NCBI GenBank assembly: GCA_033720955.1
Contig: JAWWBN010000103.1
Span: 1 to 11,713, forward strand
Direction: 5' to 3'
Source: JAWWBN01 sp033720955
GTDB lineage: Bacteria; Acidobacteriota; Thermoanaerobaculia; Multivoradales; JAHEKO01
DNA length: 11,713 nucleotides
Below, piece after piece: positions 1 to 6,540 of this stretch. The notes under the pieces were generated by a model, which was not told the origin of the DNA, made no database searches, and saw only the letters and a program-made list of their open reading frames with translations. The position numbers and the translations under genes were made by a program. The stretch's first letter is position 1. Every line of letters starts with the position of its first letter.

Positions 1-370
1 GGTTCAGGTAGGCGAAGTACCGCTGGTACCCCCCCTCGTGACCCATGTACCCCACCGAGTACACGTGGATCAGGAAGCCCACCACCGTCACCACCACCAG
101 CATCACCGACGACAACGGGTCCAGGAGAAAGCCCATCTCGATCTGGAGCTCGCCCGCCGACCAGAGATAGAGGACCTGCTCCACCGGCTCGCGATCCCGC
201 GCGACGAAGCTGCCCACGGCGGCCAGGGCCAGGAGCATGGAGAGGGCGGTGGAGCCGAGCGCGATGGCGTTGGTCACCGGCCGGGGGGCGCGGGGGCCGG
301 CGGCGCCGCTGGCGGCCGCGCCCAGCAGGGGCAGCAGCGGGATCAGGTAGAGAAGGCTCAGCCAGTCCAT
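1..370 (-). CDS. nuoL: NADH-quinone oxidoreductase subunit L, N-terminal part (runs off the left edge)
   Basis: NuoL is the largest antiporter-like membrane subunit of complex I and is thought to pump protons at the far end of the membrane arm. Only the first 123 residues are here. They begin MDWLSLLYLIPLLPLLGA, a hydrophobic first helix, followed by a second helix around residues 32-54. The segment LDPLSSVMLVVVTVVGF (83-99) and then HVYSVGYM (102-109) is the conserved NuoL/Mrp-antiporter N-terminal signature, and the fragment ends YQRYFAYLN. The ATG at 368-370 lies four bases after the nuoK stop, with a purine-rich GAAGAG just before it on the minus strand, so the start is well supported. 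It follows nuoK as in the standard nuo order; nuoM and nuoN are expected beyond the window but cannot be seen. Confidence 0.95.
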   Translation of the reverse strand, partial: MDWLSLLYLIPLLPLLGAAASGAAGPRAPRPVTNAIALGSTALSMLLALAAVGSFVARDREPVEQVLYLWSAGELQIEMGFLLDPLSSVMLVVVTVVGFLIHVYSVGYMGHEGGYQRYFAYLN

Positions 371-374
371 CTCT

Positions 375-707
375 TCACCAGCGCAGCAGGTTCAGCCGGG
401 TGACGTCGATGGTCCGGCGGTTGCGGTAGACGGCGATGAAGAGGGCCAGTCCCACGGCGGCCTCGGCCGCGGCGACGGCGATGACGACGAGCACCAGGAC
501 CTGGCCGTGGGTCGCGGCCAGGGCGTCGCCCGCGCGCGCCGCCGCCAGGCGGGCGTAGGCCAGCACCGCCAGGTTCGCCGAGTTGAGCATCAGCTCGATC
601 GACAGGAAGATGGTGATGGCGTTGCGCCGGGTGAGAGCGCCCACCGTGCCCACGGTGAAGAGGATCGCCGAGAGCAGCAGGTACCAGGTGATGGGGACCG
701 CGGTCAC
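375..707 (-). CDS. nuoK: NADH-quinone oxidoreductase subunit K
   Basis: NuoK is a small three-helix membrane subunit of complex I that takes part in the proton path. The 110-residue product is slightly longer than the usual ~100, with a few extra residues at the N-terminus (MTAVPITWYL). Three hydrophobic helices are visible at about 7-25, 30-52 and 68-94. The conserved IELMLNSANL motif (37-46) carries Glu38, and AAAEAAVGLAL (79-89) carries Glu82; these match the two buried glutamates (Glu36 and Glu72 in E. coli) required for proton translocation. The start overlaps the nuoJ stop in an ATGA arrangement and the stop lies four bases before nuoL, so it is translated as part of the operon. Confidence 0.96.
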   Translation of the reverse strand: MTAVPITWYLLLSAILFTVGTVGALTRRNAITIFLSIELMLNSANLAVLAYARLAAARAGDALAATHGQVLVLVVIAVAAAEAAVGLALFIAVYRNRRTIDVTRLNLLRW

Positions 708-1219
708 CGGCGCGTCTCCCCGCCCGGGTCGCCGCGGCGGGCCAGCACCGTGGCGGCGATCACCGCCGCCAGCAGGAGGAGCCCGACCATCTCGAAGGGC
801 AGCAGGTAGGTGGAGAGGAGCTGGCGGGCCAGCGGCTGGAGCTGCACCAGGCTCTCGTCCACCGGCGGCACGCTCTGGCCGCCGTAGGCGCCCCAGAGCA
901 GCAGCATGAGGATGCCGCCGAAGAGGGCGCCGGCGATCCCGGCGGCCACCTTCTGGCCGCGCCCGCCGGAGCCCGGCTCCTCGCGGCCGATGTTCAGGAG
1001 CATGATCACGAACAGGAAGAGCACCAGGATGGCGCCGGTGTAGACGAGCACCTGCACCGCCGCCAGGAAGGGCGATCCCAGGAGCACGAAGAGCACCGCC
1101 AGCGACACCAGGGTCACCACGAGGCTCAGCACCGAGAAGACGGGGTTGCGGTGGGTCACCACCAGCAGCGAGGAGACCACCGCCAGGCCGGCGAAGATCA
1201 GGAAGACGGCGAGCTCCAT
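704..1219 (-). CDS. nuoJ: NADH-quinone oxidoreductase subunit J
   Basis: NuoJ is a five-helix membrane subunit of complex I (ND6 homologue); its third helix links quinone chemistry to the proton channels. The 171-residue product has the family hallmark LVYTGAILVLFLFVIMLLN at 58-76, the conserved helix that carries the pi-bulge. Other hydrophobic segments lie near 3-20, 27-47, 90-110 and 137-160. A Gly-rich loop (83-88) separates helices 3 and 4, and the C-terminus is short and Arg-rich. The ATG is preceded seven bases upstream by GAGGGG, a strong ribosome-binding site of its own. That fits the fact that nuoI, normally the upstream coupled gene, is not present here. Confidence 0.96.
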   Translation of the reverse strand: MELAVFLIFAGLAVVSSLLVVTHRNPVFSVLSLVVTLVSLAVLFVLLGSPFLAAVQVLVYTGAILVLFLFVIMLLNIGREEPGSGGRGQKVAAGIAGALFGGILMLLLWGAYGGQSVPPVDESLVQLQPLARQLLSTYLLPFEMVGLLLLAAVIAATVLARRGDPGGETRR

Positions 1220-1321
1220 CTAGGCGCCCCTCGGGTCCGGAGGGCGGACGGGCCGGGTGGGTCTCTCGGAGGACCGGCCCCGGCCGAGGCTCTCTGTGAC
1301 GCTGTGGAGTAGGGAGGGCAT
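1220..1321 (-). other. 33-codon mini-ORF in the nuoI position (possible nuoI remnant)
   Basis: The 110 bases between nuoH and nuoJ hold one minus-strand reading frame, from the ATG at 1319-1321 to a TAG that directly abuts the nuoJ ATG. Its product starts MPSLLHSVTESLGRGRSSE and then becomes Arg/Pro-rich, ending PPDPRGA. It contains no cysteines, so it is not a ferredoxin. NuoI proteins often begin with a short amphipathic stretch of the type SLLxxVxxGL before their two CxxCxxC clusters, so this could be the N-terminal and C-terminal remains of nuoI after an internal in-frame loss. That is inference from position and weak resemblance. No good ribosome-binding site precedes it, and it may simply be an untranslated spacer carrying the nuoJ ribosome-binding site. 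Confidence 0.25.
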
Positions 1322-1329
1322 CGGTGGTG

Positions 1330-2370
1330 TCAGAGCCACCCGGCCAGGGTCATGGCGGCGGTGGCGATCAGGTTGACGACGGCCAGGGGCAGCAGGACCT
1401 TCCAGCCGAGCTGCATGAGCTGATCGAAGCGGAAGCGCGGGAAGCTCCAGCGCACCCACACGAAGAAGAGGAGGAAGAGGGTCACCTTGCCCAGGAGGAC
1501 GCCCAGCCCGGTGGCCGCCACCAGCGGCCAGGGGCCGGTGTAGGAGAGCCCGGGCAGGTGCCATCCGCCGAAGAAGAGGGTGGCGCCGAGGGCCGAGAGG
1601 GTGGCCATCGACATGTACTCGCCCATGAAGAAGAGGGCGAACTTCATGGAGCTGTACTCGGTGTGGTACCCGGCCACCAGCTCCGACTCCGCCTCGGGCA
1701 GGTCGAACGGCAGCCGGTTGGTCTCGGCGAAGGAGGCCACCAGGAAGACGACGAAGCCGAGGAACTGCGGGAAGACGTTCCACCCCGGCAGGAAGCCCAA
1801 CCAGGTGCCCTGCTGGTAGGCGACGACCTCGTCGAGCCGCAGCGAGCCGGCCGGGACGAGCACCGCCACCACCGAGAGGGTCAGCGCCAGCTCGTAGGAG
1901 ATCATCTGCGCGGAGGCGCGCACCGAGCCCAGCAAGGAGTACTTGTTGTTCGAGCTGTAGCCGGCGATCACCAGCGAGTAGACGCCCAGGCTGGCCAGGG
2001 CCAGAAGGAGCAGCACCCCGGTGTCCACGTCCGCCACCAGCAGCTTCACCTGGCGGCCGGCGACCTCGACCTCGGGGCCGAAGGGGATCACGACGAAGGT
2101 GGTCAGGGCCGGCACCAGGGCCAGCATGGGGGCCAGGAAGTAGAGGGTCTTGTCCACGTTGGTGGGGACCACGTCCTCCTTGCAGATGAACTTCACCGCG
2201 TCGGCGAGCGACTGGAAGAGGCCCAGGGGCCCGACCCGGTTGGGGCCCAGGCGATCCTGGATCAGGGCGCTCCCACGGCGCTCGATCCAGACCATGATCG
2301 GGGTCACGTTCAGCAGCACCGCTACCCACAGGGCGAGCTTGGCGGCCGTGGCCAGAAGCTCGAAGCTCAT
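1330..2370 (-). CDS. nuoH: NADH-quinone oxidoreductase subunit H
   Basis: NuoH (ND1 homologue) anchors the peripheral arm to the membrane and forms much of the quinone-binding tunnel of complex I. The 346-residue protein is of normal length. It shows the family signatures VWIERRGSALIQDRLGPNRV (27-46), the following FQSLADAVKFICKED (52-66), and the acidic cytoplasmic loop DLPEAESELVAGYHTEYS (223-240), which carries the glutamates of the quinone-proton coupling path. Multiple hydrophobic helices cover the rest, ending in TLAGWL. The ATG overlaps the nuoG stop (ATGA at 2367-2370). The gene is normally followed by nuoI; here a 110-base gap leads to nuoJ. Its direct partners at the quinone site, NuoB and NuoD, are not encoded in this window. 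Confidence 0.97.
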   Translation of the reverse strand: MSFELLATAAKLALWVAVLLNVTPIMVWIERRGSALIQDRLGPNRVGPLGLFQSLADAVKFICKEDVVPTNVDKTLYFLAPMLALVPALTTFVVIPFGPEVEVAGRQVKLLVADVDTGVLLLLALASLGVYSLVIAGYSSNNKYSLLGSVRASAQMISYELALTLSVVAVLVPAGSLRLDEVVAYQQGTWLGFLPGWNVFPQFLGFVVFLVASFAETNRLPFDLPEAESELVAGYHTEYSSMKFALFFMGEYMSMATLSALGATLFFGGWHLPGLSYTGPWPLVAATGLGVLLGKVTLFLLFFVWVRWSFPRFRFDQLMQLGWKVLLPLAVVNLIATAAMTLAGWL

Positions 2371-3989
2371 CCGGCGGCGGCCTCCCCGTCGCCGAGGGAG
2401 AGGCCGCGGGCCGGGAAGCCGGCGAAGGAGACCTCGGCCGGCGCCAGGACCTCGGCGGCCATGCGCTCGAAGACTTCGGCGGTGGTCAGATCCCGCCATC
2501 TCGCGTCCACCACGGCCAGCACCTCCAACAGGGTGTCGACCGCCGGCCGGGCGCCCGTGGGGGCGGGGAAGGCGCGCTCGAACTGCTGCAGCCGGTGCTC
2601 GCAGTTCACATAGGTGCCGTCGCTCTCGGCGTGGGTGGTGGTGGGCAGGACCAGGTCGGCCACCGCGCTCAGGGGCGACTCTCCCCAGCCGAGAACCACC
2701 AGGAAGGCGGCGCGCCGCAGACGCTCCACGGTCTCGGGCCGGTGGAGCCGGCTGCCGGGGTCGGCGTCGGCCACCACCAGCAGGGTGCACTTCCCAGCGG
2801 CGTCGCCCTCGGTCAGGTCCGTGGCGGAGAAGCCGCCCTCGCCGGGGGTGAGCCCGGCCAGCTCGCAGCCGCGGCGGTTGGGCGCCGCCTCTCGGCCCTC
2901 GATGCCGCCCTGCGGGTTGGGGATGCGCCGCACCTCGCCCGGCTCCAGGGTGGTGCCCCGGTGCGGCGACTCGACGGCGTCGGCCAGGCGACGCAGCAGA
3001 TAGGCCTCCTCGGTGGAGCAGAAGCCGGCGGACAGGAAGGCGCTGGTGTCCTCCGGTCCGAGGGCGGCGAGCTGCTGGACCAGCCGGCGGATGCCCTCGC
3101 TCCAGGCCAGGCGTTGCGGCTCGGCCTGCGGCTCCTCGCGCAGCAGCGGCGTGGTCAGACGCGGGGTCTCCTCGTAGCGCCGGAAGGTGCCGCGGCCGTA
3201 GTCGCACATCCAGTAGTCGTTGACCTCCGGGTTGGCGCGCGGCTTGTACCGGCGGATCTTGCCCTCGCGGTGCTCCAGGGTGATGTTGCAGCCCACGTCG
3301 CAGCCGGTGCAGATGGACGGCTCCTTGTCCAGGTACCAGACCCGCTCGGCGAAGCGGAACTCGGTCGAGGTCAGGGCGCCCACGGGGCAGATGTCCACGA
3401 CGCAGGTCGAGAGGGGGTTGTCGAGCTGCTTGCCCGGGAAGACGCCGATCTCGGCGCGGGCGCCGCGCTGGAAGAAGCCCAGCTCCCCGGTGCCGGTGAC
3501 CTCCTCGGTGAAGCGCACGCAGCGGGTGCACTGGATGCACCGGTTCATGTTCAGCAGGACGTGCGGCCCCACCGGAATCCGCTCGCGGCCCGGGTAGACC
3601 CGCTTCTTGTCGTACTCGAAGCGCGAAAAGGCCTGGCCGTGCTTGAAGGAGTAGTCCTGCAGGCCGCACTCTCCCGCCTGGTCGCAGATGGGGCAGTCGA
3701 GGGGGTGGTTGATCAGCAGGAACTCCATCACCCCCGCCTGCGCCTCCTGGACCTGCGGGTCGTCCACCTTGACCTCCATGCCGTCCTTCATCACCTGGGT
3801 GGTGCAGGCGGTCTGGAGCTTGGGCATGCCCTCGACCTTCACCAGGCACATGCGGCACTGGCCGACCACGGAGAGGCGCGGGTGGTAGCAGTAGTGGGGG
3901 ATCTGGACGCCGACCTTCTTGCCGGCCTCGATCAGGTTCTCGCCGCGCTCGACTTCGATCTCTCGGCCGTCGATGGTCACCTTGGGCAT
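2367..3989 (-). CDS. nuoG: NADH-quinone oxidoreductase subunit G, short form with four Fe-S clusters
   Basis: NuoG carries electrons through the N-module from NuoF towards the Q-module. The 540-residue product begins MPKVTIDGREIEVERGE, a 2Fe-2S ferredoxin fold. Cluster ligands are visible in order: Cys34, 45, 48 and 62 (N1b); His95 with Cys99, 102 and 108 in NHPLDCPICDQAGEC (N5); Cys151, 154, 157 and 201 (N4); and Cys227, 230, 234 and 262, a C-x2-C-x3-C-x27-C pattern matching N7, the off-path cluster found in only some bacteria. The molybdopterin-oxidoreductase-like part after residue ~268 is much reduced: family members of roughly 700-900 residues are common. Near the end, VLPTTTHAESDGTYVNCEHRLQ is typical of the family. 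The ATG overlaps the nuoF stop by one base. Confidence 0.95.
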   Translation of the reverse strand: MPKVTIDGREIEVERGENLIEAGKKVGVQIPHYCYHPRLSVVGQCRMCLVKVEGMPKLQTACTTQVMKDGMEVKVDDPQVQEAQAGVMEFLLINHPLDCPICDQAGECGLQDYSFKHGQAFSRFEYDKKRVYPGRERIPVGPHVLLNMNRCIQCTRCVRFTEEVTGTGELGFFQRGARAEIGVFPGKQLDNPLSTCVVDICPVGALTSTEFRFAERVWYLDKEPSICTGCDVGCNITLEHREGKIRRYKPRANPEVNDYWMCDYGRGTFRRYEETPRLTTPLLREEPQAEPQRLAWSEGIRRLVQQLAALGPEDTSAFLSAGFCSTEEAYLLRRLADAVESPHRGTTLEPGEVRRIPNPQGGIEGREAAPNRRGCELAGLTPGEGGFSATDLTEGDAAGKCTLLVVADADPGSRLHRPETVERLRRAAFLVVLGWGESPLSAVADLVLPTTTHAESDGTYVNCEHRLQQFERAFPAPTGARPAVDTLLEVLAVVDARWRDLTTAEVFERMAAEVLAPAEVSFAGFPARGLSLGDGEAAAG

Positions 3990-5287
3990 CAGACGCGCGC
4001 CGCCTCCTCGAAGTAGCGCCGCTCGGGAAGGGGGCAGCCGCCGCCGGCCAGGTGGGCCTCGACCTCGTCGCCGAAGGTGTCCACCAGCGAGCGGAGCGGC
4101 CCCACCGCGGCGTCGGCCAGGGCGCACAGGGTGGTGCCCCCCATGTTGTTGCAGATCCGCCGGATCAGCTCCACGTCGGCGGCGGAGCCCTCCCCGGCCT
4201 CGATCCGGTCGAGGACCATCTCCGACCAGTTGGTGCCCTCGCGGCAGGGGGTGCACTGGCCGCACGACTCGTGGTTGAAGAAGGCCGCCAGGCGGCGGGT
4301 GGCCCGCACCAGACAGGTGGTCTCGTCCATCACGATCACCGCCGCCGAGCCGAGCATGCTGCCCTCGGCGGCCAGCGAGTCGAAGTCGAGCGGCACGGCG
4401 CGCTTGTCGGCGGGGAGAATCGCCGCCGAGGCGCCGCCGGGCTGGAAGGCCTTGAGCTCCCTGCCCCCCAGCATGCCGCCGGCGCGCTCGAGCAGCTCGT
4501 CGAGGGTGGCGCCGATGGCCGTCTCGTAGACCCCCGGGCGCTCGACGTGCCCCGACAGGCAGTAGAGCTTGGGCCCCGTGTTGCGCTCGTCGGTGCCGAT
4601 CTGCTTGAACCACTCGGGCCCGCGGCTCACGATGTGCGGCACGTTGCAGAGGGTCTCGACGTTGTTGATCACCGTCGGGCAGCCGAAGGCGCCCACCACG
4701 GCAGGGAAGGGCGGCTTGACCCGCGGCTGGCCGCGACGCCCTTCGAGCGACTCCAGCATGCCGGTCTCCTCGCCGCAGATGTAGGCGCCGGCGCCCCGGT
4801 GGACCTGCATCTCCAGGCGGAAGCCGCTGCCCAGCACGTTGTCGCCCAGGATGCCCTCGCGGTAGGCGTCGGCGATGGCCACCTCGAGCACCTCCGCCTG
4901 CCGCACGTACTCGCCGCGGATGTAGATGTAGCAGGTGTTGGCCTGGACCGCCCAGCAGCAGAGGGCGCAGCCCTCGATGAACTGGTGGGGGTCGTGCTCC
5001 ATGAGCACCCGGTCCTTGAAGGTGCCGGGCTCCGACTCGTCGGCGTTGGCCACCAGGTACTTCGGCCGGTCGTTCCCCTTGGGGATGAAACCCCACTTGA
5101 CGCCGGCCGGGAAGCCGGCGCCCCCCCGGCCCCGCAGACCGGAGAGCTTGACCTGCTCGATGAGCTCGTCGGGCTCGGTGGCGAGGCCCTTGGCGAGCGC
5201 CTCGTAGCCGCCGGCCCTCCGGTATCCGGCCACGGTCCGCACGTCGGGGTTGCCCACGTTGCGCGTGAGAATCGGCTCGAAGGCCAT
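3989..5287 (-). CDS. nuoF: NADH-quinone oxidoreductase subunit F (NADH-binding, FMN)
   Basis: NuoF oxidises NADH, passes electrons to FMN and then to cluster N3. The 432-residue product is full length. LRGRGGAGFPAGVKWGF (51-67) and NADESEPGTFKDR (81-93) form the FMN/NADH pocket, and GAGAYICGEET (165-175) is the conserved nucleotide-binding glycine/glutamate motif. The N3 ligands are Cys342, Cys345 and Cys348 in ESCGQCTPCREG, plus Cys388 in GGTTLCAL. The ATG shares one base with the nuoE stop and the stop shares one base with the nuoG start, so E, F and G form a translationally coupled N-module cassette. A NAD-reducing hydrogenase or formate dehydrogenase diaphorase is a possible alternative for such a trio, but the nuoA and nuoH-J-K-L flanks make complex I far more likely. 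Confidence 0.97.
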   Translation of the reverse strand: MAFEPILTRNVGNPDVRTVAGYRRAGGYEALAKGLATEPDELIEQVKLSGLRGRGGAGFPAGVKWGFIPKGNDRPKYLVANADESEPGTFKDRVLMEHDPHQFIEGCALCCWAVQANTCYIYIRGEYVRQAEVLEVAIADAYREGILGDNVLGSGFRLEMQVHRGAGAYICGEETGMLESLEGRRGQPRVKPPFPAVVGAFGCPTVINNVETLCNVPHIVSRGPEWFKQIGTDERNTGPKLYCLSGHVERPGVYETAIGATLDELLERAGGMLGGRELKAFQPGGASAAILPADKRAVPLDFDSLAAEGSMLGSAAVIVMDETTCLVRATRRLAAFFNHESCGQCTPCREGTNWSEMVLDRIEAGEGSAADVELIRRICNNMGGTTLCALADAAVGPLRSLVDTFGDEVEAHLAGGGCPLPERRYFEEAARV

Positions 5288-5775
5288 CACTCGAGTCCTC
5301 GGATCAGCCGGCGCACCGCGTCCGGGGTCAGGGGGCCGTGGTACTCGTCGTCGATCATCGCCATCGGCGCGATGTCGCAGGCTCCGAGACACTCGAAGCC
5401 GGTGAACGAGCAGCGCCCGTCGGGGGTCACCTCGTCGGCCTCGACCCCCAGCTCGTCGGCCACCGTCTCTACGATCTCGGTGGCGCCGCGCAGCGCGCAG
5501 GAGAGGTTGGTGCAGATGCGGATGCGGTGCCGTCCGACCGGCTCCTGGTGGTAGAGGTCGTAGAAGGTGACCACCCCGTAGACCTTGGCCGGGGCGAGCC
5601 CCAGCTCGCCGGCCACCGCCTCGATCGCCTCGTCGGGCAGCCAGCCGCCCCACTGCTCCTGGGCCAGGTGCAGCGCCGGCAGCAGCAGGGCCTCGCTGGT
5701 GGGGTACCGCTCGCGGAGGGCGTCGAGCGTCTTGCGCGCCTTCTCGCCCAGGCGGGGGCCGGCGCCGTTAGCCAC
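5287..5775 (-). CDS. nuoE: NADH-quinone oxidoreductase subunit E (2Fe-2S, N1a)
   Basis: NuoE is the 24-kDa-type thioredoxin-fold subunit that binds cluster N1a beside the FMN of NuoF. The 162-residue product has an N-terminal helical bundle (residues ~10-80) containing LPDEAIEAVAGELGL and VYGVVTFYDLYH. The 2Fe-2S ligands follow: Cys88 and Cys93 in CTNLSC, then Cys129 and Cys133 in CLGAC. Length and spacing match the family. The start is GTG at 5773-5775, eight bases inside the end of nuoA, so translation is probably coupled to nuoA. In standard operons nuoB, nuoC and nuoD lie between A and E; here they are absent and the two frames overlap directly. No hydrogenase subunit gene is nearby that would suggest a different partner. 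Confidence 0.96.
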   Translation of the reverse strand: MANGAGPRLGEKARKTLDALRERYPTSEALLLPALHLAQEQWGGWLPDEAIEAVAGELGLAPAKVYGVVTFYDLYHQEPVGRHRIRICTNLSCALRGATEIVETVADELGVEADEVTPDGRCSFTGFECLGACDIAPMAMIDDEYHGPLTPDAVRRLIRGLE

Positions 5776-6157
5776 GCGCCTGTCTCCCGCCGGGCCGCGG
5801 CTTCATGAGCTCCAGGCCCCCCTTCTTCCAGATGTAGACGAAGCCCACGAGGATCAGGAAGATGAAGACCATCATCGCCCAGAAGAGGGGCCAGCTCCCC
5901 TCGCGCAGCACCAGCACCCAGGGGTAGAGGAAGGCGGCCTCGACGTCGAAGATGACGAAGTCGATGGCCACCAGGAAGAAGATGATGGAGATCCGCTTGC
6001 GCGACGCGTCGAGAATGGGCTCGCCCGACTCGTAGGTGGAGAGCTTGCGCGCGCCGCCGGTGCTCCGGTTGATCCAGCGCGAGAGCAGCAGGATCACCAG
6101 TCCGAGGGTGAGCGCGATGCCCAGCGCGAGGAGCACCGGGTAGTGGTCTTGCGGCAC
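5768..6157 (-). CDS. nuoA: NADH-quinone oxidoreductase subunit A
   Basis: NuoA (ND3 homologue) is a three-helix membrane subunit whose cytoplasmic loop reaches the quinone site. The 129-residue product MPQDHYPVLLALGIALTLG... has helices near 7-27, 57-82 and 90-110. It carries the conserved loop STYESGEPILDASRKRISI (40-58) and the helix FVIFDVEAAFLYPW (67-80), both diagnostic. I place the start at the GTG at 6155-6157: it begins the conserved region, and AGGA at 6167-6170 (minus strand) is a suitable ribosome-binding site. An upstream in-frame ATG at 6241 would add 28 Arg/Pro-rich residues unlike the family. It is the first gene of the operon, 255 bases after a tRNA-Leu on the same strand. Confidence 0.95.
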   Translation of the reverse strand: MPQDHYPVLLALGIALTLGLVILLLSRWINRSTGGARKLSTYESGEPILDASRKRISIIFFLVAIDFVIFDVEAAFLYPWVLVLREGSWPLFWAMMVFIFLILVGFVYIWKKGGLELMKPRPGGRQARG

Positions 6158-6251
6158 GGTAGACGGTCCTGGTCTTTTCCGGGGGTTGAGGGCCGCGCGA
6201 GCCGGGCGACCCAGCCCATCGGGCGAGGCGGGCCGCGCCACGCGCCGGGCA

Positions 6252-6267
6252 CGTGAAGAATGTCACA
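6252..6267. promoter_or_regulatory. CRP/FNR-family-like palindrome upstream of nuoA
   Basis: The minus strand reads TGTGA-CATTCT-TCACG, nine of ten arm bases matching the CRP consensus TGTGA-N6-TCACA. The centre is about 103 bases before the nuoA GTG, inside the only intergenic space from which the nuo operon could be transcribed. A weak promoter-like pair on the minus strand (TTGCCC, then CATTCT 18 bases later) would place the palindrome over the -10, suggesting repression if both were real. No CRP-family gene is visible in the window, so the regulator is unknown. A chance match is possible. Confidence 0.4.
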
Positions 6268-6352
6268 AGCTCCGCGGGGCGGGCAAGTCCGCCTCGCCGG
6301 TCGCATCGTGGGCGTCGGACCTCCGATCGGCGCGGCACGGGAGAGCGGGAAG

Positions 6353-6369
6353 GGCGCCTCCGCGGCGCC
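6353..6369. repeat. GC-rich inverted repeat between tRNA-Leu and nuoA
   Basis: GGCGCC-TCCGC-GGCGCC forms a six-base-pair hairpin with a five-base loop, about 45 bases downstream of the tRNA-Leu 3' end. No T-run follows on either strand, so it is not a classical intrinsic terminator. It may help end tRNA transcription with a factor, or it may be chance in GC-rich sequence. With no clear terminator here, read-through from tRNA-Leu into nuoA is possible. Confidence 0.25.
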
Positions 6370-6412
6370 GGCCTGCCCCCGGACGAGAAGTGCTAGCGTC
6401 GAGGGGTCGGGA

Positions 6413-6500
6413 TGGTGCGAAAGGGGGGACTCGAACCCCCACGGTCGTAATGACCACAAGGTCCTGAACCTTGCGCGTCTACCAATTCCGCCACTTTCGC
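6413..6500 (-). tRNA. tRNA-Leu (anticodon CAG)
   Basis: The minus strand reads a class II tRNA of 85 bases plus an encoded CCA. The acceptor stem pairs GCGAAAG with CTTTCGC, and the discriminator is A, as expected for tRNA-Leu. The D-arm is GCGGAATTGGTAGACGC. The anticodon stem is CAAGG/CCTTG with loop TTCAGGA, giving anticodon CAG, which reads CUG codons. The long variable arm GGTC-ATTAC-GACC is typical of leucine tRNAs. The T-arm is GGGGG-TTCGAGT-CCCCC. CUG is heavily used in the neighbouring genes, as expected at this GC content. Confidence 0.97.
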
Positions 6501-6511
6501 AGGCGGAGAGG

Positions 6512-6540
6512 ATTCTAGAAACGGAGTCAGTCGGTGTCAA
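6512..6540 (-). promoter_or_regulatory. Sigma-70 promoter of tRNA-Leu, overlapping the rnr start codon
   Basis: On the minus strand a perfect -35 hexamer TTGACA (6535-6540) is followed after exactly 17 bases by TAGAAT (6512-6517), five of six matches to the -10 consensus. Transcription would start near 6505, giving a leader of only about five bases before the mature tRNA 5' end at 6500. The -35 covers two bases of the divergent rnr GTG start codon (6534-6536) and the codon after it. The fit and position make this the best promoter in the window. Confidence 0.85.

Noticed and set aside
1288..1337. Inverted repeat GGCTCT/AGAGCC in the nuoH-nuoJ spacer, considered as an attenuator.
   Set aside because: The stem is six pairs with a large loop and cannot be extended without bulges; no terminator tract follows.
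1324..2613. Plus-strand open frames opposite nuoH, nuoG and nuoF (for example 1324-2613, 2595-4016 and 4052-5554).
   Set aside because: The minus-strand nuo genes explain this DNA fully with conserved motifs; the plus-strand products are compositionally biased and unrecognisable.
1330..3858. A single 842-codon minus-strand frame that could be read as a NuoG-NuoH fusion.
   Set aside because: Only its last 346 codons are NuoH; the upstream part is out of frame with nuoG. The real nuoG frame ends at 2367 and overlaps the nuoH ATG, so there is no fusion.
6378..6400. GCTAGCACTT on the minus strand (around 6389-6398), resembling one arm of the CIRCE heat-shock operator (TTAGCACTC).
   Set aside because: The second inverted arm is missing at the required nine-base spacing, and the gene context is not chaperone-related.
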